Positions 14,875-29,600 are shown, counted from the stretch's first letter. The stretch is DNA of 64,000 bases from Myripristis murdjan (GCF_902150065.1 NC_043981.1:11351501-11415500), one strand, 5' to 3'. The notes: generated by a model from the letters alone, not told the origin. Translations and numbers: made by a program.

Positions 14875-16226
14875 ACTTGCTAGTGCTGTCCTTATGACTG
14901 CCTGTCCAAAGGCCAGCGGGACGATGCTGGGAGGCAGGTGTGTCTCACGGCCCAGACACGGTTTGTCTGACGAGTCAGCAGGTTAATGTTCCAGATTATA
15001 AACATGTTCTACAAACATGTTGGGTTACAAGCTATGTTAAGAACATTTACACAGTACATGTCTGATAATGAGGATAAAAATGTGACCCTTCAAGTTCAGG
15101 GATAAGTTCCTTCAGTTGACCTTCAGTGTCTACAGTTCAAATAAACCGAGGAGTGAAAAGCAGCTGCTACTTTTTGGACCGTTTTAACAGAGGCAGGTCT
15201 TCTCCATCCACAGCTACAGAGTAGATCAGGGCTGCTCAAAGCTTGGGCTGTGGGGATTGTCCCTCGTCAATGTCCTTTCAGATACTGGCAAAAGTTTTAT
15301 TTTGAAATATGAGGACTGAGTTTGTATCTTCCAAAACATGAATCGGCCTTGTATTCCGCAAGTAATGAGGACAGTGTCTAAAATGCGAATGTTTTCTTGT
15401 TTCATAAAAAATATATGGCCAAACATCAACGTCCAATCTTATTTTATTATGTTGTCGCTTTCAGTCAAAAATATTGGCAACCCTGATGTCATGTCTTTAC
15501 GTACCTTTAGCTTGATGGCGGGAAGTACAGAAAAGACACAACGTATCCAAAACTCATGGCCTTGTTCATAGCTTTTCCTCAACAGGACGGTACATTGGAA
15601 CTAGAGATCCATACAGTGCAATATAGTAGCTACATAACGGGGTAACAGGCCTGTATCCATTGCATTGCAGAGCACACCTCTCTGCTATACAAGGACACTC
15701 AAGAATAAACATACATGCGTAACAGGTTTTATTCCTAGTTAAACCTTGACTGTCTTGTAACAGCTTAGTCTATTGACCTAATTTCTCTTATTTCCAAAAC
15801 TCTTTTAGTTGTTAGATGCTGAGTACCATATACAAAGAGCGGCATATCTTCAAATATTGACCTACTGCCCCTCCTCACTGTATTAAGTCATTATCAGTCA
15901 AAATACTCAACCAAGGCCCCACCATGTAAAAACATCTTAAGAACACATTGTTAAATAGGAGTAAGCAGCATTTGTAGTGCTGCTAATATGGCAAACAAAG
16001 CCACAACCAGTCAGTGACTCCAACACAGGAGACTAAGAGCAAAAGAGGTTACAGTGCACAACTACTGCATACCGGCCTTGTACGTCTGCCTGGTTGGAAA
16101 TGTGTAAAGTTTACTGTCCTATGGCACACAATCAGCTACGATACGCCTCCGCCTCAGTAAACAGAACACTGACTAAGATGAATGTTAGAGATCTGATATG
16201 AAAAACTGTCTTTTAGTCAGTGCTGT

Positions 16227-18265
16227 TTAGTTCAGTAGAAAGTCTGGGCTCGGGTAGCCGAAGAGGCGAAAGTCGCCTTGGTACCGCGCATACAGGCGCC
16301 TGATGTCCCGCTTGCTGATGCCTGAGAAGTAGTGCTCCACCTTGGTCCTGTTGTAGCGGGTGATGCCTGGAGGGATGGCGGGGTACGACACCAGCTCTTC
16401 GATGCCTGCAGCTTTGAGGATGTAGGAGGCGTCTTGCTCCAGAGTCTCGTGATGGCCCACCACGCTGTAGTGGATCTCACACGGCGCACACAATTCGACG
16501 TAAGTCACCCAGTGGATGATGTGCTCGCCGAACTGCCGGTCCATGTGGCGGCGTCCTTCCACGTCGCCCAGGTAGCGGACAAAGTCCTCGAAGCGGAGGC
16601 CGGAGCCGGCGTGGTCGCTGTCTCGGTGGCTCTTGCGGTACTTACGAATGATGGCTGGAGCGATATCGTGCTTGTACCAAGGCTCGAAGCGCGGGTTCTT
16701 CACAAATTTGTCTTTGAATGCAGAGATGAGGCGCTCAAAGGGGTCTCTCACAATGAGGAATTTAAAGTATGAATTTAATCTGTTGAGGGATATAAGAAAG
16801 GTTTGTGAGTAAGGCTACAGGACTTGTGAATGGTAAAAAAAAAATTCTTCCTTCTCTGGAAGGGCTGGCGTACCTATCTTACTTTCTTTGTCTACAGAAA
16901 TAGAGGGTATCTACTTCAAGTTTCTACAGTTCCAGTTATAGCAACAGTATATTTTTATACATCCTTTATTCATCCACAAAGAGAGAAATTCACTTTTAAC
17001 GCTCTTGATGGGACACAAGCTCAGCCAGGCTTCCGCACCATGGAGCTTTAAGGGATTTCAAATCTCTTTCAAAGACACTTGGGCAGAGATGAGCAGCACA
17101 CTCCAGGCCCCCTCAGTTTGAGGGCGACCTCAGTAACCTGTGGGCCACCCTGCCACCTCACCCAGACAAGGCTACATTTATCATAGTAACCCCGAAACTG
17201 ACCTTTCAGTGACTTCCTGCGGAGTGAATGATGAGAGGCGAGGCAAGCCGTTCTTCTCGTGGTCATGAACCAAGTTCTCTGGGATCTCCTCCACGTTGGG
17301 GAACGCTCCTGACACAGATGATATCACAACAGTGGGACATCAGATTAAAACCCAGGTCATACATTTTAAAAGAAAATATCATCAAATACATGCCCTTACT
17401 ATGGCAGTGTTAGTGCCACGTTCTGCCTACTGAGCTTTGGAACCAAAGGACCAAGTAAGTGTTTACTAAAAAATTAGGCATGAAAAATGGCTCAGATTTA
17501 TGAACTTTACAATGCAATGTGGACAAAATTAATACATAACCGAATTCATAATCATTCTTTGTCTCTGTGACTGCCTCCGTACGGCCCCCACTTACCGTTG
17601 AGCACAATGAGGACCTTTTTCCACTGTGTGTTGCCCACTTTAGGCGTCTGGCAGAACAAGATCTTGTGCTTGTCGCAGACGAAGATGCGGTCCAGGATGA
17701 ACTTGGAGACGGAGACTTGAGTGAGATTCCTGAGGGTGTTGTTCTTGCACACGGCGGAGAGCAACTCGATTCGCTTCTCCACCACAGACTGCCATTCTGC
17801 CACCGAGGGAACTACCGAGGGCTGACACACACACACACATGTACAACCTTAATGTAACACAGTGCCCGATTTTCAATAGGGCATATTTTCTCTCACGTTA
17901 ACCCTCCATTTGAGCCCATGTTTCATGGTTAAGCAGGTAATACTATAAGATGTGTGTTGAGCTGTTTGTATTACCACATCAGTCGCCTTTGGAGCTGGTT
18001 TCTCCGGGTTGGGCTGAAGCAGCTTGGTGCCGGGCTCGGTCCAGCTCTGTCCTCCAGCCCTCTCCCCATAATCTGAGTCAATCACACATCACAGTGGCAA
18101 TGATCACGCTTCCCTGCCTGGTCAGCATTTTTTGGACAGCAGCTATCATGAGGATTTGGCACATATCTTACCATCCGCAGCTCTGAAGTTGATGAATTTG
18201 CTGGCAAACATGAGGATGAGCAGCACCCAGCCGCAAGCCCCGAGGAGCAGCCAGTGGTGCCGCAT
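16227..18265 (-). CDS. chst10: Carbohydrate sulfotransferase 10 (HNK-1 sulfotransferase)
   Basis: Type II Golgi enzyme that moves sulfate from PAPS to the 3-OH of terminal glucuronic acid, making the HNK-1 epitope of neural glycoproteins. Five coding exons: 18172-18265, 17975-18072, 17596-17821, 17203-17308 and 16227-16779. They join in frame to 358 residues, close to the 356 of human. Visible parts: a short cytoplasmic start MRHHW and a signal anchor at about residues 5-22; the 5'-phosphosulfate loop PKVGNTQWKK (124-133); the 3'-phosphate loop beginning VRDPFERLISAF (185 on); NLT and NRT glycosylation sequons; and the family-typical C-terminus GYPSPDFLLN. Exon 2 (stem) is the least conserved part. 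Donors are gt, one of them gtcagt. A further non-coding 5' exon probably ends at 18883 (donor gtgaga) and splices to 18308. Confidence 0.95.
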
Positions 18266-18271
18266 AGTTTC

Positions 18272-18286
18272 TCACCCGACGGCCAT
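18272..18286 (-). promoter_or_regulatory. chst10: Short upstream ORF in the chst10 leader
   Basis: On the gene strand ATG-GCC-GTC-GGG-TGA lies six bases before the chst10 start codon. The uAUG has a weak context. It would be in the mature mRNA if the leader acceptor at 18308 is used. Confidence 0.5.
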
Positions 18287-18310
18287 TGAAACACTAAGCA
18301 GCTCCCACCT

Positions 18311-18399
18311 AGACACACACACACACACACACACACAGAGAGAGAGAGCTAACTGGAGCTACATGCAATGGCTACACACACACACACACACACATACAC
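18311..18399. repeat. Two (AC)n microsatellites in the chst10 5' region
   Basis: AC runs at 18311-18339 and about 18374-18393, separated by a GA stretch. On the gene strand the first is a (GT)n run immediately before the leader acceptor. Confidence 0.9.
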
Positions 18400-18880
18400 A
18401 GGGAGAGCATCTGCCAGACCTGAACGAGCTAGCGACATTAGCCAAACTTAGCTATTCTGGCGTCATGACTGTGTAGCTAAGGGTTTCTGCATTAGCTAAC
18501 ATCACAGCGACATAAAAACTAGTTTAATTCAGATTTCAATGAAGCTGTGCACGTTTAAAGCTAGCAGTGGGTAGCTAGCGAAAGCATATGTTACAGCTAG
18601 GCTCGTATTGAAATAACTTTGCTTCTACACAGCCGTGTAAAGTGTGTTTTAGCTTGTTTGACATGGGTGGCAACTACTATCAAAGTGGTCAGCTGGTCGG
18701 TGTGTTTGCATTACAGTGAATCGGTCCGTTAGCCGCTTCCTGTGATGTTATTAGCCTAGCTAGACCTAGCCACACCTGTATCTAACGGTGCCGATGTCAC
18801 CAACTTTAGCCAAGTTGAGCTCGCCTGCCGCGCCGAGTTGAGTTCAACGCGTCAGAGTCAAGTCTTTTATCTTGTGTCTC

Positions 18881-18965
18881 ACCTTTTTGTTTAAATCACA
18901 GCTCCCCTACAGCCGCACAACCTCTGGGCGACGCATTCGGTGATGCCATGGCTGCGGCTTGTAGC
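18881..18965 (-). promoter_or_regulatory. chst10: Likely chst10 first non-coding exon and promoter area
   Basis: On the minus strand a CG-containing stretch ends with AAACAAAAAG followed by gtgagac, a good donor. About 18780-19030 is the only locally CpG-rich part of this interval. No TATA box was seen. The start site is not determinable by eye. Confidence 0.45.
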
Positions 18966-19115
18966 CTGCGTCCATTTACGTCCTCCTCAGCATCATGCTG
19001 CTAACGGGCTACAAAACAAACCGCCGGCGCCCCCTAGCGGTGAAGGCGCTCCATTACATGCAGCTGTATGTCAGTCATGTGAAGTGGTGCATCGTTAAAA
19101 CTGGGCAAGGTGTTA

Positions 19116-19987
19116 GTCCAGTCATTTTATAAAAAAAACCTAGGACAAATTGCAAGAGAAGCAAACTCAACTGATTTTGTATCCTCAGTTTGTCCTGAGT
19201 GAGGGGAAAAAAAAGTCCCAAGAAATCCCATTGGTGGAAAGTTTTGAAAATCACCTATTTATGACCACATATTACCAAAAAAAACACTGTTTTTAACAAA
19301 CAGGGGAAAGGGATCAAAATTTTACTTTCAGATATCACTATGAAAATTCACAAGATGATTACACACACAAAGACAAGAAAAAAAGTCAATTACCAGTTCT
19401 TTGAATTATTCTGTTTACACATGCATATCACACATTATCTGATTTGATATGCGCTAATAAGGAATATAAGGAATAAATGCCCGAACAGATATTTAAACAG
19501 TGAATTAAAAGGTTACTATATGTATAGTAACCTTTTAATTCACTGTTATATAGTAACCTTTTAATTCAAGGTTACTATATATGTAGTAACCTTTTAATTT
19601 ACTGTTTAAATGTCTCTTCTGGCATTTATTCCTTATATTCCTTATTAGCGCATATCAAATCAGATAATGTGTGATATGCATGTGTAAACAGAATAATTCA
19701 AAGAACTTGTAATTGACTTTTTTTCTTGTCTTTGTGTGTGTAATCATCTTGTGAATTTTCATAGTGATATCTGAAAGTAAAATTTTGAACCCCTTTCCCG
19801 TGTGTTAAAAAAAGTGTTTTTTGGTAATATGTGGTCATAAATAGGTGATTTTCAAAACTTTCCACCAATGGGATTTCTTGGGACTTTTCCCTCACTCAGG
19901 ACAAACTGAGGATACAAAATCAGTTGAGTTTGCTTCTCTTGCAATTTGTCCTAGGTTGACCCCAATTTTGGCCTAAAATTACTGGAC
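19116..19987. mobile_element. 872-bp foldback (long inverted repeat) element with TA duplication
   Basis: The two halves are reverse complements over roughly 400 bases each. The left arm begins 'gtccagtcattttat' at 19116 and the right arm ends 'aaaattactggac' at 19987. A TA at 19114-19115 and 19988-19989 looks like a target-site duplication. The arms differ by a few substitutions, A-run length changes and about 12 extra bases near the right end. The centre (19508-19600) repeats the unit 'aggttactatat...atagtaacctttt' in both orientations. There is no transposase frame. TA duplication suggests a Tc1/mariner- or PIF-type non-autonomous element; the family is not recognised. Confidence 0.85.
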
Positions 19988-19989
19988 TA

Positions 19990-21588
19990 TGTAGTTTAAT
20001 ACACCTTTCTTAGATCCATTTGTCAAGTTACTATACTCATAAATCTGTAGTAAACATTGTATTTTGGTTAAACACCTATTTATTTTTTGTTGATTCAGAT
20101 AAATAATTGTTTAGAGGGGCTAGTGTTAGAGCATTATGATGGGAGCATATGGTACCCATACCCAGTTTTTGGCCACACCAAGGCCTTGAGGAAAGCCACT
20201 GAGAAATGAATGCTATGATTTGATGTCAAAAACATTTTGGCATTGGAGATTTCTGTAAGAATTGCTTTTTTATTATTATTATTGCGATTGGATGGCGAGT
20301 ATACTGGAATTGCTCACCCCCTTTATTGTCAGTATACCTAGAAAGCCATACATGCTCTGAATGCCCCCAGCCTCAAGTTTGTGGTTGTGAAGTTACATGA
20401 AGCTGTGATTATCCTAGAGGTCACTTTCGGTCATTTTATACAGTGATGTCAAGTTTAAAAAAATAGTCTCCATACAATGAAATGGCTACTATGGGGGCTA
20501 ACATCATCACACATTAATCAAATGTGGCTCATTGGATCCACAAGAGTCTCAGCTTTCCAGTCAAACACAATCAATGTAACTCCCAGACGGTTTAGGCCCC
20601 AGTCTGGCACAAACTGCATGAGATTGGCATGAAGTGTGGATGTCTGCAAAGGGGGGGACCAATCAGTAGCAATAGAGACCATTTCCATTCGATATCTAGA
20701 GGTCAAAGGTCAAAGGGACCCGTTGGCGCCCTCTACAGCCTCTGAAAGACAACAGGCCAGCCAGGCCCACTCGAACAGTAAGGAGTTCCCTCTCCGACCC
20801 CGTTTCACTTTCTGCCAAAAGTCCACTCCCCTTTGATTGTCTTATCTATTGAGTCTGAGGTCAAACACTTTGAAGGACACCTGTGTGCGTTTGTTACGTG
20901 ATGCATTGAGTTAAAAAACAATATGGAGGGAGGGATTTTATGACATAACAATGCTACATTTTTGCTCCTGATTATTTTTTTTACCTGTTGCCCATGGAGC
21001 CAAGAACAATATTTTGAGAGGTTTAGATCACACATCATTTCTACATCCACTCATAACTTTGGCATGGTAAAATAGACAATTTAAGACATGGAAAATGTGT
21101 GCTATATTCTGTCGGATCATTACTACGTTTTGTTAAACATTTTAATTTTTCTGTGCTTCTGTAACATTAAACTGTATCAGATTTAACGACTTTTCAGTAT
21201 GCCATACTTAGCGTATTATTGCAACCTGTTTGTACTAGAAAACAAGCAGTGTGTGTAATGATGCCACAAATCCCAGATTTCAGGACAATTCCTGGACATT
21301 ACAGATAGAAAAATAAATTTAATAAATGCCCTTGTCGTGAAACAGTGTCTGCTACCATGATGCAGACACCCACTGCAGGATAACTGGAAAATGACACTAA
21401 TCCTGTTACTTATAAACCTTTCAATTAAGGACAATCACATTTTATTTGGAGATTTCGTTCATGACTGGCTTTCTATGTATGCTGTTCAGCTCTCCAACAG
21501 TAAGTAAACAATTTGAGAATCATAAACTGTTAAGCTGGTTGCAAAAACTGAGAAATCAAGAGACGAGACAGGAGCTCTGTTTTCGACA
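19990..21588. other. Intergenic, chst10 to rpl31
   Basis: AT-rich with no convincing gene. The block at about 20100-20760 has a moderate-GC, non-coding, repeat-like texture, but I could not place it in a family. Confidence 0.35.
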
Positions 21589-21594
21589 TTTATT
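21589..21594 (-). promoter_or_regulatory. rpl31: rpl31 polyadenylation signal
   Basis: AATAAA on the gene strand, 21 bases beyond the stop codon. A very short 3' UTR is normal for ribosomal protein genes. Confidence 0.8.
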
Positions 21595-21614
21595 CCATTC
21601 ACAGGTAGACAAAT

Positions 21615-23400
<1,786 letters not shown>

Positions 23401-23918
23401 CTAATCAACACAGGAAAAAAAAAAAACACAGGTCAGCAAGAGCAGAGCACAGAGGATAGCCAACAACTTTGCAGAGCGGATGAGAAAAAGGGGCAACAAG
23501 CACTAAACAGGCTGCGTCTTTTCAAAATAAGAGCGGCAGACACGGCACTGGGGTAACACTAGCGACTCGGAGCTAAGCGGCTAACTGCTAGCAGACATAA
23601 ACAGCAGGGAAACACAAATATCAAGCCAAGGTGAGGCATTTATCAACAGTCAACACGAGGATTTACACAATAAAAGCCCTTTTGATTGACAGCGAGCCAT
23701 ATCTTTAAGAGTGTGCCGCCTCAGTTCATTGACGGTGAGCAAATCCCACCGCGGCGCTTTTTGTGGCCATTACAAATGTTATCGCCTCCAAAACCTCATC
23801 CGAGAGTCAACAAAGCGCTAATGTTAATATTTATGGACAAACCGCGGGATTAAACGGCGTTAAAAGCACAGGATGGGGTTAGATTGAGATTAAATGTTTG
23901 CCCTAAAGAGATACTCAC

Positions 23919-23953
23919 TCCGGCTCGTAGTTTAAGCGGAAGTTGGAAGGAAG
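23919..23953 (-). promoter_or_regulatory. rpl31: rpl31 first exon with 5' TOP-like start
   Basis: On the gene strand a pyrimidine tract CTTCCTTCC starting near 23953 is followed by a short leader ending GAGCCGGA and donor gtgagt at 23918. A C-start oligopyrimidine tract is the hallmark of translationally controlled ribosomal protein mRNAs. The exact start is inferred. Confidence 0.55.
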
Positions 23954-26540
23954 AATTTGCTGCGGAGGATCGTGGGTAAAGGATCCCGGTCCGTTTCTAT
24001 ATTGTGTCCGTCAAAAACAAGCGGGTGCGATGGTTCCTATTCTGAAACGCTCAATATTGATTTTTTTTTTTTTTTTTTTTTTGCTCTGATTTGCTCACTC
24101 CTGCAATTCCTGTGACACTTTAAACATGTATTAGAATGAGTTTGAAAACTAAATATGAGATATTTGTGGAATAAATTGGCTTTTGAATGGACCCTTTCCA
24201 CATTGCACTGCAAATGTGATTTTTTTTTTTTTTTTTCCCAGTGAAATTTGCGAGTCATGTTCTCAAAAAGTCATCACTGCATAAATCACAAAATTGATAA
24301 CGGGCTGTGTAAAGCAAACGTTTTCTCGGGGACTACTTGGCGCTCACTCCGCCCCAGTTTCAAGTAATCAAATCACAACAGTGGTGCTGCTTTCAGGAAA
24401 ATTAATGTGGATGACTTTATTACAATGATGGAATACTGGTGTGAAGAAAGTTTCATATCAAAGTGAAATAAATGGAAACCTGCAGCTGTAGAAAAGGGAG
24501 AAAAACTGATATTGGTGCCCTAAAATATGGAAAATATTAACAGAAATTTGAGGTATTTATGTTTTGCAGATATTACACTAAACATGCAAAACCACTGGGC
24601 TGGTCCTTTAAAAGTGCACAGTGCAAAAGTGCAGATCCATACCATGAAAATAAGTCTACTGCACAGACTTATTTTCCAAGTTCAAGCAAACATCTTGCAT
24701 TTTTCCCCATCTTTGCAAGATTCCCTTAACTTACCAAGTTCATTTTCTCCACAGGATTCTTCCCCCATAATGCAAGACACATATCATGGACTGTAGCCTT
24801 TAAGTTTTCTAAGTTGTGGAGAATCATGGCAATGTAATATGCAAAATGTGGATATAGATATTTTATCGTTATATTTTTTTATCACTCATAGAGTATGCAT
24901 AGTTTTTTTTGTTATTCTTTGTATGGACCCACTTTCCTTATATTGTTACTTGTGTTTAATAATTTGAGAGGTATATTTTGTGTTGCCTACTGTTGTCCTG
25001 TGCAACAATTTCCCAGTTTGGGATCAATAAGTACATCTATCTGTCTATCTAAATATATAAATGTTACATGTTACCTGTGTAGTTGTTGGTATAATAATAA
25101 TAATCCAGGACAAATGAGCATATTATCGAAATATTTCAGGTCTCCACAGCTGTCCTTATCTGGTTTCGTAACAAATTTAGAAATGTCATTTTACATTTAT
25201 TTCAAAGTAAAAAAAAAAAAATAAAATAAAAAAAATATGGTGCAGCACCAGAGTTCTTCTTTACTCTAATCAATTCACCTTTTTTTAAGACAAAAGAAAC
25301 ATTTACATAACAGGCAAGTGTTCTCCGACATCATGGGTTCATGAAGGTGTCAGAGCCCGGTTTCTTAATGTCTGTAATGTCACTTCAGGTCACAGTTGCG
25401 AGGACAGCAGTTGGAGGCCCGCTGTCTCCGGGCGCTCTGACATTATTACCTCCTCCCACCCTAATTCTGTGCATTAGGCTTTTTTTTTTTTTTTTTTTAA
25501 ATAGAGTAAGTCTGTCCCGTCAGTCTGTGGTCCAGCACACTCGGCATGCAAAACCTGCTTTAATGAAGTGTCACTTGCTTTGGTTTGACCGTGTCCCACA
25601 GAGGTTCAGGTTCCTCCACCAGAGAGCTAAAACTGTTTCAGTCGTGTTGTCTAAGCAGTCTTTCCTACGTGGACGTTTCTTTTGGAACAGTTTCGGTTCT
25701 TTCTTTTTTGTTGTTGTTGTTTGTTTGTTTTTGTTTTTTTTTTTTGTGTGTGGGCTGGTGAATGTAAAGGACGGGACATTCATTTTCCACATGGCAGTGT
25801 TGGAGCTGGGGTACTCTGCAGTCTTTAGTGTGCTGTGCAGTCATTGCAGTTCATTTCAGGGGGCGAGACATTGCCAAACCATTCAAAACAAATCCATCAA
25901 GCAAAGAGCAGTTCGCAAGAAATGTTTCCACAGACTTAACAGTTGTAACAAATTACATTCAGGGAGGGAATAGTTTGGCAGTGCTTGTTCTCATGGGAAA
26001 CATTCATTCAAGTCCCTGCAGGATTTCAGTGCTGCTGGTCAGTAACTTCAGTGTAAACAAAGGCTGTAGATTTGGTGTCGATCTTTTTTTTTTTTTCTTG
26101 GATATGGTGTAAACACAATAAGAAATAAAGACATCAAGTGTCACATCATTTGAAGGCTGAACAGTACTTTCATACAAAGCAAAGACCCATTACAAAAAAT
26201 CAACATCTAACCATTTTAATGCACAGTTTTAGTAACCAATGCACAACATAAGAAAACAAAACATAGAGACAATTTATCTTTGATAAGTAAGGGGGGGAGT
26301 GACAACTTAAAAGCAGCTCTAAAATACTTGATTGAACAAAAACATGAGTCATTGCAGAATGTGTTTTATGTCTCTCCTGTACATGTTTCATTTAGTTCAA
26401 AGTACAAGGGTCTACACACCTCCATAGGCTAGCGTGTCCAGTAGTCTATGGCACAGCACTTGCTGATCAATCATCCAAAAATGTTAAGCATGACTGACAA
26501 AGAATCATTTTTGCTCTGTTTTCTCTCTCTCGTCTCTCTT
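23954..26540. other. Intergenic, rpl31 promoter side to zc3h13 3' side
   Basis: Contains T-runs at 24060-24082 and 24220-24238, a LINE-like 3' tail near 24.9-25.06 kb, and a T-rich segment at 25470-25745. No coding exon was recognised. An unknown part of 25.2-26.67 kb may be zc3h13 3' UTR. Confidence 0.4.
24880..25065 (+). repeat. LINE-like 3' tail
   Basis: Ends with 'caatttcccagtttgggatcaataagtacatctatctgtctatct'-like sequence, i.e. an AATTTCCC...GGGATCAATAA hairpin followed by TATC-type repeats. This matches the 3' end seen again at 37.6 kb and 41.2 kb. No reverse transcriptase remains. Confidence 0.4.
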
Positions 26541-26542
26541 TT

Positions 26543-26548
26543 TTTATT
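26543..26548 (-). promoter_or_regulatory. zc3h13: Possible zc3h13 polyadenylation signal
   Basis: AATAAA on the gene strand about 125 bases beyond the stop. It lies in a T-rich stretch, so chance occurrence is possible. Confidence 0.3.
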
Positions 26549-26672
26549 CCCTCCGATGATTTAAAAAAAAAAAAAAAAAAGGCTATGTAAGGAAAAGGGA
26601 CAGTCGGGGGATTAAAAGGAGTAAAGGCTTAGCTTTCACTTTCATGCGTTTGACTCACTAAGCCCATTCTTT

Positions 26673-29600
26673 TCAAGACACGCACACCTCAGGCTGAGCT
26701 GTGCTGGGCTTACTACTGCCGGGTGCAGCTACTTCAGCTGACCCAGACACACCGTCAGGCCTCTCCTGGCCCGCCACCGTCCTTCTGAAGAGACGCATGC
26801 TCATCTGCAGCAGCTCATTGTCCACCACAGGGGTGGTGGGGTACATCTGCTTCGTCAGGCCCTGGAGAGCAGCAGAAGGGACAAGAGTGTTAAAACCTGC
26901 TATCAATTTCGTTTAACTTCCTGAGAAGGTGTGTAATCTGGTGAAAAGACCACTCAGTCTGGCGTGCAGCAATATATTTACATTTTCCAACAACTCTGAA
27001 TTCACTGAGGTGTGTTATTTAAAGAATATCATGACATCCACCTTCTCGTTCTTGAGAAGCTGCCGGCGAATGGCGAAGTCTCTGCGGGCGCACAGGGCCT
27101 TGCAGCAGGGCCCCAAGTTGCTCAGCAGACCTGCTCTCTCCACTCGCCTGTTCAGGGCCGCCATGTTCAGGGCTCCCAGGTCATGTTCAAACAGCTTCTC
27201 AGCATCTGGCAGGACAGAGTGAACAGGATGACAACTGTGGCTGAGCACTTGTGACTTACAGTGATGCAAAATGGCAGGAGCATGACTGGGAGACAGAGAC
27301 TGCATGATCAAGGCTAAAGTAATAATCCCCTTATTTTGCTAATCATGTGATTGCAATTATTGATAACTATTCTTAGTCTCATTTTAAACATCATCATCAT
27401 ACGACTGCACTTGAACGAATGACTGCATTTAAACATTCTTCTTTAAATATTGCCAAAATGCCACTGTTCCATGATTATCAACAGTGGAAACACTAGAAAT
27501 AATTGTTCAGTCCGAAGCAGAATCTCATTTCTCTGACATTTAGAAGCATTAGACGTGGTGATGTGACAATATAACCTTTTAGTTAATATTTCACTTGTGC
27601 AAACCACAGTTGTAAAACTAACATTCTTTCAAATGAGAAGTAAGAAACTATGTAACTCACTACAAATCCTACTGAAATTAACTAAAATTTAATTTTGACT
27701 CTCACCTTTGGGGTCATCCAGCTCAGCCTTGCACACCTCTCTGACCTGCTCCAGCAGCTCAGGCCCGGCCAGTCGCTTGGAGACGCCTGCCCTGAGGAGT
27801 ACGGCCCCTGGGGTGAACCGGAGCAAAGCTGCCCCCGCCGCCCGGGCCTCCTGCTTCTGTTTGGGCATCAGACTGGACCAATCCACATCAATCACATCCA
27901 GAGGACCTGCCAACAGATGATTAAAGAACAACTTTAGGGTCTCCTACCAAATGCCTTTGAATATGGTGTTTACACAGTGTTTCGAATAAAACTTGAATCC
28001 AAAAGTAATCCTAACAGAGTCCCAATAGGACATGGAAAAATAGGCTTATCTTTCAAGATGTGACTTTTGATTTAATTCAATTTATGGCATTATATACACA
28101 CAGGAAACACTAGAAATATACTTAAAGTCTATTTCCCATTGTTCATCTATTTTTAACTTTCAATTTGAATTTACTCGTTTCTCAAAGGAAAAAGTATTTA
28201 TATTTACCTGTGACTTTCTCATCGTCCTGTTGATCCTCTTTCTTCTGGCTATCAGCCAGGATCTCATCCAACTCGTCATCACTGATTGGTTCGTACTCCT
28301 CTCCACCAGATGCCACTGACCGGCAATCATCATCCTTCCCATCATCCTCTCCTGTGAGCAGACATTACACATACTATTGTGAGAAAGAAAAATGGAGAAA
28401 CATTTTTCTGCTTCTAAAAATAATCAAATTTCAGCCTTTCTTCAAACAGAGCACAGCCAGCTGCTGTAAAACATTTGTTTTCATGACATGCTGAAGAATT
28501 TCTCATGTCTTCTGTGTTTTTTGTCGCTCAGCAAAACACTCCGTTTCATTTTTTATCTTTTAATAAATACACAATCAAAGCAATGTTTCCATCTTCTTAC
28601 CATCCATGCTGTCTGCCTTCTCCAGCTCCCGTTGTTCTCCCATGAGGTGATGGCTGTTGCTTGGTTTTTCAGGCTCCAGGACAAAGGCTTCTCTCGGCAA
28701 CAGGGGCTCGTAGTCACCCCGGTCCTGCCTCAGCATCATGTCCCCTCGCAGATCTCCCCTCAGGTCCCCGCGGCCCAGACCCCTGGGGTCCCCGTGGGGT
28801 GGCAGGTCCATCATCATCATCCTCTCCCTGTCTCGATCTCCGCCTCTTTCACCCCTGCTGTCTCTTTCCCTCTCTCGTTCCCTCTCCCGTTCTCGTTCGT
28901 GCTGCTGGATGAGGCCCTCAGGGAGCAAGCGCTCCCTGTCCCTCATATCACGCTCCCTCAGGAGAGGTTCCCTGCCGGGGCGCATAAGCAGAGGCTCGCG
29001 TCCCCGGCCGGCCCAGTCCCTGGGCTCAGGCTCCCAGTCTCTCTGCTGCTGTGGGGGCTGTTGGAGGAGCAGGGGCTGCTGCTGCTGCTGAGGCCGAAGG
29101 TCTTTCCTGTCCCGCTCCCGCTCAAACTGCTCCCGCTCTCTCTCCCGCTCTCGACTGTCGTAGGAGCCAGCGCGGGACCGGGACCTGGCCTGCCTCTCAG
29201 AGTCAGGGGAGCTGCGTCTGGAGCTGTGGCTGCGTGAGTCCTGTCGGTCTGCAGGAGAAAAAGAGGCAGGAATGCCAGTTTAGCCCCACAAGTTACAGTG
29301 GATATTTGTGTTGTTGCAAACTATGTGCAGAGCTCTAATGAAGTGCTACGATGTGGTCATCATAGCATTACAACATACATTTTCACTGGAACTCCATTTT
29401 TGCACATGAATTATCAGTGCATAAACAGAATAAATTAAACGCATTCATCTAAAATTGAATGATATAGCAGTGACAAATTCTCTCATTTAACAACCAACAG
29501 TAGTCTGTTTACTGCTACTGTGATCCTGCCGTTAAAAGACTACAAAATGTGACAAGTGTTTCTTGATGCACCTGTCCCAAATTATTGCTCCATTGGTTGG

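Noticed and set aside
25341-25973. Plus-strand 210-codon frame upstream of the zc3h13 3' side
   Set aside because: It runs through poly-T/F tracts and lacks any known domain; most likely chance in T-rich sequence or zc3h13 3' UTR antisense.
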